Shown: positions 57,001 through 64,000 of the stretch, piece after piece | Position numbering within the stretch: the first letter of the stretch is position 1 | Layout: each line of letters opens with the position of its first letter | DNA from: Sphaerosporella brunnea | Taxonomy: Eukaryota; Ascomycota; Pezizomycetes; Pezizales; Pyronemataceae | DNA length: 64,000 nt | Reading direction: 5' to 3' | NCBI GenBank assembly: GCA_008704415.1 | Contig: VXIS01000120.1 | Span: 1 to 64,000 of the forward strand | Translations under genes and position numbers: made by a program | Notes under the pieces: generated by a model | What the model saw: the letters and a program-made list of their open reading frames with translations, nothing else | The model's database searches: none | What the model was told of the DNA's origin: nothing

Positions 57001-57521
57001 CCGCGGTCATGGTCATGGACGCCTATCCCCTCTCGTTCAACTATCAATTTAGGGCTGCATATTTCAAATATATGTCACAACATCTTCTTGTATCATCATC
57101 AAGTGCTAGTTCGAATTGTTGGGTTTTCAACTCCTTCGAGTTAACTTAGACGACCGCTCAGCGAGTGAACACTGCCTTGCAGTTATGCACAGCTGTGCTC
57201 TGGACTATTTCCTGTAAAAAATTATCACTCGGCTTGATAACGTGGTTGCGGAGTGATTGATGAAGGCTCTGTGGTTCTGAATCATGGTTCCTATTCTGTA
57301 TAGCAGCCCACGGATATTCACCTCAAAGACCCGGTGTTGTCTGTCCGAACATCTTAGGCACCAGGAAAGTCTGCAGAACGCTCAAAATGGGAGGTGTGGG
57401 GGGGGGGGGGGGTCGCTGTGCTTTACACATGGCATGATACCACTTCACGCAATAACGATTTTTTCAAGATCAGTTGCTAGTATTCCGATGAAACAAAGAA
57501 AAAAAAATACCCCCCCAATCT
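54007..57521. other. Mostly non-coding; one gene fragment
   Basis: An ATG at 54981 opens MSGLLTPPETPSTRKVVLII, an LTPPETP-type start common in fungal proteins. About 130 bases downstream another frame encodes YILTIADTSRLTLVAEVLAF and FHDENGNRLLKGPRINK, up to a GTATTT donor-like site at 55262. The two parts look like pieces of one gene, but no splice combination I tried joins them in frame, so it is probably broken. Otherwise only the MITE at 56443 and a G-tract near 57400 are notable. Confidence 0.35.
56443..56574. mobile_element. 132-bp MITE with about 37-bp TIRs
   Basis: The left end TACTCGCGTTTCCGAAAAAA, followed by TATCGAATCACATG, is inverted at the right end (TACTCGCGTTCCCGAAAAAA, then CAAATCGAATCACGTG). 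The interior is a short A/T-rich segment. The ends begin TAC/GTA; no clear target duplication beyond TA can be read. Confidence 0.85.
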
Positions 57522-58109
57522 TTACTCCTCCTCACTCTCCTCGTCATCCCCCTCCTCCTCAATCTCCTCCTTCTCCTGACCCATGTCCTCCTCCAACCAC
57601 TCCTCGAATTCCCCCATCTCCTCAACCACGCTCTCCTCCTCCTCCTCACTCTCCTCCTCCTCACTCTCCTCCTCCTCACTCTCCTCCTCCTCGCTATCCT
57701 CCTCCTCGCCGGGGATGGAGATTTTGATGGCCTCGGGCCACTTGATGTACTCGAGGCCAGGTGGCACATCGAGGATCACCTCGATGGCCACCTGGCGGAT
57801 ATCGGTCGGAACCTTCTGGTGGCCAGCCAGGAACTCGTAAGTTCCTGGGATCCGTTTGTCCGCTTCTCCCACGGCACGCAGCCGAAAGAAACAAATGCTG
57901 GTGGGCTTGGGGCGGGCTCGGGGGGCAGCTTTGGCCTTTGCCACCTTAGTGGACTTGGGCCGCAGGGCACGGGGGTTCTTGGCGGGGGACACCTCAGGTG
58001 TGCGAGGTGTGCGAGGTGTAGGTGGGACCGAGGAGAGTGGCGAGGACTCCTGGCTGGCTGCTGCAATCGGGCGAGCGGGAGTTGACGGGGGAGGAGGAGT
58101 GGGTGCCAT
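57522..58109 (-). CDS. Hypothetical protein with long acidic tail, 195 aa
   Basis: Single exon from ATG 58109. Residues 1-70 are Pro/Ser/Ala/Lys-rich (PPTPRTPRTPEVSPAKNPR) and likely disordered and basic. Residues about 70-130 form the only folded-looking part (ICFFRLRAVGEADKRIPGTY, EFLAGHQKVPTDIRQVAIEV). The C-terminus is a low-complexity Glu/Ser run encoded by a CTCCTC-repeat tract. The leader just before the ATG is a run of ACAAAC units. A basic-then-acidic layout of this kind is often nuclear, but no family is recognised. The acidic tract could vary in length by repeat slippage. Confidence 0.6.
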   Translation of the reverse strand: MAPTPPPPSTPARPIAAASQESSPLSSVPPTPRTPRTPEVSPAKNPRALRPKSTKVAKAKAAPRARPKPTSICFFRLRAVGEADKRIPGTYEFLAGHQKVPTDIRQVAIEVILDVPPGLEYIKWPEAIKISIPGEEEDSEEEESEEEESEEEESEEEEESVVEEMGEFEEWLEEDMGQEKEEIEEEGDDEESEEE

Positions 58110-58222
58110 TGCAATCGGTATTTGTGTTTGTGTTTGTGTTTGTGTTCGTGTTTTTCGGATTGGTGGCTTTTAGAGGATCGGAGATGAGGAGGAAAGGAGG
58201 GATTCAGGACGACATTGAGGAC

Positions 58223-58228
58223 TTTTAT
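58223..58228 (-). promoter_or_regulatory. TATA box of the acidic-tail gene
   Basis: Minus-strand GATATAAAAGTCC about 114-119 bases upstream of ATG 58109, similar in spacing to the 2661 and 51362 genes. Confidence 0.5.
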
Positions 58229-58666
58229 ATCTGTAGCCTCCGGCCAGCCTGAATGGCCCTTGAGGTTTCTGCTCGGGACCCATTGATGCTGGGACGATCA
58301 TGTGTAGTCACTCGGCCGTCGTGAGGTTTCTCAAAACGATTTACCGCTGCAGCGGCGGGAGTTGACAGTGTATGCATGGGAAATTTGTGAGTTAGATTTG
58401 CGCCTAAAAGCCGAGTCCAGCCTCTCCTGTGCGTATGCAAGCGCATTGGCTGAAGCGAAGAGTATGTTCGGCAAGTTGTGCACGGGCACGAGGGGGCTGT
58501 TCACCAAGCGATACTTTTACAGAGCAAGTATATTCTACGCGGCCCGGTGCGGGTGGATTTATGACTATTTTTTCAGAGTTCTCTCGAGTGACGTTACCGC
58601 AAAACTTCGGTCTTCACGCCGTCACACGTTCCCAACCGCTACCCACAACCGCGCAACTGCATCATC

Positions 58667-61117
58667 TCACGATTCCACCGGCTCTCCAACCTCGCATGCA
58701 CAATATTCCGCAGCACATCCTCTGGCGTTATCTGAATATCCAGAGCCGTTCCCTGCAAAAGCCTCCCTGTCCAGCAGCCATAGCCCCCCATCCTGCTGGT
58801 TCCAGTAGATATGGCGTGCCGCGAGATCACTGTATTCCGAATCTCGTTGCAAAACGATTAGACCAGCTGCGACTTGGCCTCTTTTCCTTCGTCGCCTTGT
58901 GTGGGAGGCTTTTCGAAAAGTGTTAGGTACGGCACGTAGTGCATCAGCAGCACGAGGCGGCCATCGTCCATTTTGCCGGGCTCATAAAATTGAGGGGTGT
59001 CGCCATCGCGCGGCAGTAGTTTCAGCAGTGCACCCTCACGATCGTGCGCCCTTATATTCACATCCTGGCGCAGCTTTGCAACCAGAAGAAGCGGTGGGGT
59101 CTCGTCGATAGCGACGCAGAGGAAGACACTGCTGGTGCGCTGCGAGTGGAAGAAACGTGCCATCTTCAGCCGTGACCAGTGTTCGGCGAGCTGCACGGTT
59201 ATGATGGAACCCGTGAGGAGGGTGGCGCCGGCTAGTGTCAGGACTTTGGAAGTGCGGGTTGCCAGCTCGGCGAGTGACTCCACATCTTTCGCCTGCAGCC
59301 CGGCTGTGACCAGCGATTCCCGGTCCTGACCGCAGCTGACGCGGCAGGCACTTCTGCCAGGCGAACATTCGTTCCCGTCTCGTTTGGCGTGCGGTAAGTG
59401 GTCCGGATCGCCGCAAAAAACTATACCACGTGACTGTTGCCCGGTGTTGTTTCGCCATTGCAGTCAAATCGACCGCCCGATTGAGGTGGAATTGCCAGAA
59501 GATATGTTTCCATCTGCAGCTGGCAGGACAGGAGTGTGAGTGGTCAAAGTCTTTCCGGTTCGTAGTGGAAATATCCTTGAGTCCTCCGAGTCGGCCTATA
59601 TGCCCAAAGCCACGAAACACATGCGTAGACTGGGAACGGACCAGTTACCAATAATGTAGGCGGTCGATGAAAGGATCGGCGGCGACACCTGAAACCCAGT
59701 AGCCGAAGCCAAGAAGGCAGTGGTATGGTAGTTGGTGCAGAAGCCATAGCGCATCTTGGCTCCCGGTACTATTAAATTCCTCTCGGTCACGCGATCACGG
59801 CGCCGTATCTCAAGGAGAAGCTCCACAACAGGGAATCCGACGAGTGCTGGTTTTGCCTCTCAGGCAGGCGACAAGCAAGAGAGCACCTCTTTAAGGAGTG
59901 CGATAGGTGGCTGCCACATATTCGCGCGCTTTGGCGCTCTGTGGAAAAAGAGCTACGATGGAAGCACCTTAGGTGGCGGTGGCGGTCAGTGGCAGAGCTT
60001 TTCAGGGAGAAAAAGGCTACCCCGCATATCTTGCAGTTTCTGCGGGATACACAAGTCGGACAATCCGTGGCAGAGGAAGATGACTCGTCATCATCCAGTG
60101 AGGAGGAATCGGAGGATGCGGAGTGATTCGGCCCGGGTGGCCATGGTTTTCTTTTCTGGTTTTTACACGCCTGTTTCCTTTCCCTTGTCCGCTTTTACGC
60201 TTTTCCTTTCTGGCAATTGGGTGACCGCAGTTGACCCATGAGATCGCATCAATAAGGGGGCAGACAGGATAAGGGCGGGGACGTGTAGTGGGTCTGTCAA
60301 GATCGTTAGCGGTCGCACTCATACAATAAACCTGATTACAAACAAACAAAAAGCGCACCTTGGTGTCGTCCATGTACCTCGCCAGCTGACCCAAGTGGTT
60401 TGCCAGGCGTTGGCGATGGTTAGCGAACAGCGGATCGTGTTCCGTTTCCATCGCGAAAACATCGCTGTCGAGGAGCCCAGTAGTCCAAGGAGTCTTGACT
60501 TCTCCGATCACCGGTTTCTGGTGGTGCGCACCATCGCGATGTCTGGCATGCGCGAGTGCGTGTTTGTGTCCGCCTCCTCAGTAGCCGCCTCCGTGATGCG
60601 GTGCTGCAGCCCGATGGCGAAAACATGGGCTCCTGCCAGCTGGGGGTAACCCACGTCCTTATAGTCCATTGAAATCAACTTGCGGCGCACCTTCGCCGTG
60701 CTCACGTTGATATTGCTCACTAGAGAACACAGGCTGTTGGTGAATCGGCTGACAACATCAGGCTGATTCCCCAGAAAAACGTTGTCCTCTAAGGTTGGCA
60801 CGTTACGCCGGTATTGCAGATCCTGATCGGCCGGGGCGACGGTTTGTATTGATTGCAACGCAGGAAGCGCGGTCTCGATAACGGAGAATTCGAAGTTTGG
60901 CCATCCCTCAATCTGCTTTAGTTGAAGGGTCTGCTGGCTTTTGGACTGCGATGAGGTATGGCCGTCTTCTGTATAGAGCAAATCGGGCAGGGATGCGAAA
61001 GCGACGCGGTATTTGTCTGCCACCAGGGCTGAATGGGCGCGGGTTCAGGACGTGGTCCTGCAATTGGGGCTTGTGGTGGATTTGGTTGTGGGATTTGTGT
61101 TTGTTTTTGCTGCTCAT
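58667..61117 (-). pseudogene. PD-(D/E)XK plus protein-kinase-like fusion gene, disrupted by a LINE
   Basis: Minus strand. An ATG at 61117 starts MSSKNKHKSHNQIHHKPQLQ. The sequence shifts frame near 61030 and continues ADKYRVAFASLPDLLYTEDG up to PDIAMVRTTRNR. A one-base loss near 60511 shifts again to VIGEVKTPWT, the PD...ExK nuclease core, and LGQLARYMDDTKVRF. There a LINE (59759-60350) interrupts, and the gene resumes MRYGFCTNYHTTAFL, VSLRM-type sequence, then a TAG (59596-59598) and a TGA (59464-59466). Downstream in the same frame is a kinase-like N-lobe (PPLLLVAKLRQD, GRLVLLMHYVPYLTL). After a stop at 58858, a further frame gives DLAARHIYWN and LWLLDREAF, resembling the kinase catalytic and DFG regions. 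Both internal stops fit C-to-T changes (CAG, CGA). Dead gene. Confidence 0.75.
59759..60350 (+). mobile_element. 5'-truncated Tad-like LINE with 12-bp target duplication
   Basis: It encodes the C-terminal end CWFCLSGRRQAREHLFKECD (a CCHC zinc knuckle, C-X2-C-X8-H-X4-C), then LWRSVEKELRWKHLRW and an acidic tail, stop near 60126. The 3' untranslated tail ends AAACAAACAAAAA. The flanks AGCGCATCTTGG (59747-59758) and AGCGCACCTTGG (60351-60362) form a 12-bp target duplication with one C/T difference. It interrupts the nuclease/kinase pseudogene on the opposite strand. This is the best-preserved LINE end in the window. Confidence 0.93.
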
Positions 61118-61188
61118 GAGAGGGGAACAGGCGTTCGGGCGTTGTTATGTACGTGCACTGGCTAGGGCCAAAACCTGGTGAGGAGGGC

Positions 61189-61200
61189 TTAGGGTTAGGG
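61189..61200 (+). repeat. Two telomere-type TTAGGG units
   Basis: TTAGGGTTAGGG occurs once. Fungal telomeres use TTAGGG, but twelve bases are also likely enough by chance; no longer array is present. Confidence 0.4.
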
Positions 61201-62336
61201 TCTGAAAATTAAACACGAACAACCGAACATTCAACAATCCTAAATCCTAATGATGTTTCATTGCTAGGCCATAACACCACCGGGTGGGTAGTGGTGTTGT
61301 TGATCTGTCGTTGAAGCGCTTGTATCCAAACAACGGTTTATATGCGTCAGCTCTGTTGTGTACTTTGTATGTTGAGTATCTACTCTACCCAGTGCCTTTT
61401 CAAGACCGATCCCCACGATCTGGACTAGAGAATTCGAAAGTCGCGGCATAAGAATCGGTGTAGAGGCTGTGTACTGGGAACACTGCCAGAAGCCTGGATG
61501 CGGCCGACACTCCTAAAAGCTGGCATAGGATACAATAGCCCAACGAATCCTCTTTGAAATAGTGTACTTTTTCCACTGGCTCGCCTTCTCTCCACCCAGG
61601 CGCATACTTTTAGCCTGCTCCTGTTGTCCGTTCTCTGATTGATAGGCCCTACATTTCGGATTTGCGCTAGTACCTGAAGTAAACTTCAGGGCAATCTAGT
61701 TAATACCAAGTAGTTCCCCGGTGGCTGCTCATGCGGGGATAGTTTGTTCTGTGGGTGGAAGAATGAGATTCTTCCACGACCACAAAGACCTCGTACACAG
61801 CATATGGAGAAGCAAACCTAGCCGAGAGGATGATGAAGAGTAGGACACCGACAACACGGAATAGCGATGGCTGTGCACACCTCTTCCCGCCGATCGGGGT
61901 AGAAATTTGGTTCAGCAGCCCCTTTCCGGCAGTCTGCAGTGCCCGAATTGGCGGATATCGAATCCTCAGGCTGCCGGGGGAGATGTCAGCCGCTCGTGCG
62001 ATTTTCCAGGGCTATATATAAAATCTGGCGGAATGCGAAGAAGTATAGAGGAGTTCTAATTTTGACGGAGCATCCTGATACTTCCGATCAGGGAATGTGA
62101 CCTCAATGTGTTTTGACAGCAACATTCTGGACGGAAGAGAAAATTTCACCGCAGGTACCAACGAATCCCGCCCCAGAGATTACGATGGAAGCTTCAGGCC
62201 CCTCCAGTAGTGACTGTGGCTCTGTAGAATCATCAGTAGCGAAAGGAGCGGAGCGAAAATTCGACAAATTATGATGTTACTGACGGTATGTTAGCAGGAT
62301 GGGTAGTTGATGGAAAAAGGAGTCTAGCAACCATCA
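61201..62336. other. Intergenic, no gene recognised
   Basis: Short open frames only on either strand. Confidence 0.45.
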
Positions 62337-62442
62337 GCGGGCGTGGCTCAATGGTCGCGCATCTCTAGCTCTGCCGATCTGGGACTCATACTTGCGGGTG
62401 GGCTATAATGAGAAGATCCGGGTTCAAGTCCCGGCGTCCGCA
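62337..62442 (+). tRNA. tRNA-like gene, possibly intron-containing, with T-tract terminator
   Basis: The 5' end GCGGGCG pairs with CGTCCGC at the 3' end (7 bp with one G-T), and the T arm CCGGG-TTCAAGT-CCCGG is perfect. GTGGCTCAATGG has the A-box pattern and GGTTCAAGTCC the B-box pattern. The D stem has one mismatch. At 106 bases it is longer than a normal tRNA, so an intron is likely, but I could not fold an anticodon arm with the expected T33 and do not assign an anticodon. About 25 T residues follow within 10 bases, a strong pol III terminator. It could alternatively be a tRNA-derived SINE head. Confidence 0.6.
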
Positions 62443-64000
62443 CTGGTTTTTTTTTTTTTTTTTTTTTTTTTGCGGCTTTTTTCACCCATCCTGGTCAAAA
62501 ATTCTTCCGCACCCCTCAGCCTCTGTTCTAACTACCCCCTGTGGAATCATGATGGATACTTCATCGCCCACGTTGCAAATGAGAGTTCATGATCGTACTT
62601 TGACTCCACACCGCGCGCCCCCTCGCCAGCTGCCCGGCGGCGGGCATTTTTTTCTCTTGTATTTGAAAAAATCACCAATCCAACGAACTAGTATCTTCGT
62701 CATTCCGTCCGCGCCCTTCCAATATTTCCGGGACTTCCTCGTTATAGCGTTACGCATCGAAAGTTAATAAACACCACTGCAGGAACCGCGGTGCATGCAC
62801 GGTCACAGAACGAAAACTTGTTGAGTCCACGGACACTGTATGGCACAGCTGCGGGCGTTGTTGCGGGACAAGCACCGTCAAAGTCACGATATCCATGATC
62901 CTGTGAGAGCAGCATTTCAAAACGGTGTTTAGCCGGAGGGTCAGCTTCGACCGGAACTAGTCGTTGCATTCGTGATAAAATGAGCTTTTTGTGGGGCTGG
63001 TCGCTCCATGATGATTGTACAATGGTTATTCGCATATCACGAAAACCAAAACCTTTACATGACCAATACTCAAAATTAACAATGTTATAATCATGGCAAT
63101 GCGACAAGATGACCAGAGCCATAACGATAGCCTAGGCTTACGGAGATAGTTGTGGCCTTATTGGTAGCATATCAGGTTGCCATAGTCAAAATATGTGGCT
63201 GTTTCCACATGGAGGCAGACTGCCGAGTGAGATCACTGAGAGCACATTTTTACGAGTGATATCGCGTGTTTGAGCTATTCATCAGCCATCGTGGTGTTGA
63301 ATTTTTGAAAAAGCTGTCCATATACTTCCAGCTTTGGCATAGCCACATTTCCCAGTTACCTGATGTCGCCTCTGTTTTGGGGGTTGCAGGAGGCGAGGTA
63401 ACAGTCAGGTGCACAACTCGACGGTAGATGATGATGATATGATCATCCTGAAGATGAAGAGGACTACTAGTCGTGCCTAGCGGCGATGTGCGGATACCCC
63501 CCATTTTCTACGTAGATTAATTTTCGCTCAATCCGAAATCTTGTGTCATATAAACACCCTGATATAAGGCATACATAACCATTTCCAAAAAAAACTCCGT
63601 TTCTTACTAAGATACATGTCGTCGACCGATTTAAATTAAAACGTTCGCCTCCGTCGCTGTGGCTATGCAAAATGGCTTTGACGTCCACCTGATAGACGTC
63701 TGCATTGCGTTTCGAAGTGACGTTCGCAAATCCGCCAGCCCCATACGAGGGGTTCGTCGTCGCTTTCTGAACGGGGAGCCGATAGAGTTGCAAGGCCTCT
63801 ACGAGACTGTACACATAAACAAATGACACCCGACTCAAACACTGAAAACACCGCCTGGTGTGTGAACGAGCCATCTAAGAAAGGACAGAAACGAAGCTGC
63901 CAGTGTGGCCGCCTGCCCAACCGCTCTGGACCTGCAAGTTCAAATGACTATGAAAGACCATCGGTTTGATGTTGTACGGCGTGCCCAGGCCGTGTACACG
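62443..64000. other. Mostly non-coding; one weak minus-strand ORF
   Basis: A 135-codon ATG frame lies at 63467-63874 on the minus strand, with protein-like composition (NADVYQVDVKAILHSHSDGG) but no recognised domain. Another at 62742-63122 is less convincing. Nothing else is supported. Confidence 0.35.

Noticed and set aside
57470..57769. Arg-rich repeat ORF opposite the acidic-tail region
   Set aside because: An alternate frame of the same minus-strand CTCCTC-derived repeat; the 195-aa frame has a proper start, promoter and non-repetitive part.
61189..61200. Subtelomeric or interstitial telomere array
   Set aside because: Only two TTAGGG units; too short to be meaningful without more copies.
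62408..62767. ORF beginning with poly-Phe
   Set aside because: The Phe run is the pol III T-tract after the tRNA-like gene; not a protein.

Overview
The window looks like accessory, transposon-rich nuclear DNA of a filamentous ascomycete (Pezizomycotina). The evidence is small spliceosomal introns of about 46-126 nt with GT-AG ends and CTAAC/CTGAC-type branch sites, two Zn(II)2Cys6 regulators, F-box/ankyrin genes, remnants of a Tad-like LINE, and several elements with terminal inverted repeats (TIRs). No bacterial operon structure, rRNA or CRISPR array is visible. The species cannot be named from sequence alone.

Layout. 1-12.7 kb is mostly mobile and decayed DNA: an inverted-repeat element with a second MITE nested in one arm (0.9-1.8 kb), a small coiled-coil gene (2.0-2.7 kb), a hAT-type MITE with a perfect 8-bp target duplication (3.9-4.4 kb), another MITE (4.7-5.0 kb), a shattered and locally repeated short-chain dehydrogenase relic (5.3-6.9 kb), and one copy of a 740-bp dispersed element with tRNA-like promoter boxes (9.6-10.3 kb). 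12.7-20.9 kb is gene-poor. 20.9-23.6 kb holds an intact eight-exon Zn2Cys6/Fungal_trans regulator. 26.8-27.9 kb is a 5'-truncated LINE. 28.6-34.3 kb is a short gene island: a small coiled-coil protein, a C2H2-like zinc-finger gene whose last exon runs into a LINE tail, and a short Zn2Cys6 protein.

37.5-61.1 kb is dominated by relatives of fungal PD-(D/E)XK nuclease-like proteins in all stages of decay. One is apparently intact (50.0-51.4 kb). One carries a premature stop (39.6-41.3 kb). There are fragments at 42.4, 43.4-43.8, 44.0-44.25 and 47.4-47.8 kb. One nuclease plus kinase-like fusion (58.7-61.1 kb) is split by a LINE with a 12-bp target duplication. Interleaved are a Mutator-like element with about 105-bp TIRs and a SWIM-finger transposase fragment (itself interrupted by the second copy of the 740-bp element), F-box/ankyrin genes, and a 1.1-kb hAT deletion derivative that still encodes part of its transposase and has a perfect 8-bp duplication. 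Two further genes of unknown function lie at 52.9-54.0 and 57.5-58.1 kb. A tRNA-like gene with a long T-tract is at 62.3 kb.

How it fits together. There is no metabolic cluster. The coherent theme is a nuclease-like/kinase-like/F-box accessory gene set being duplicated and broken by transposons. Inferred nonsense changes in the dead copies are C-to-T or G-to-A, which would fit RIP-type mutation, but no RIP index could be computed here. Exon structures are inferred by reading splice signals and frame continuity, without transcript or database support.
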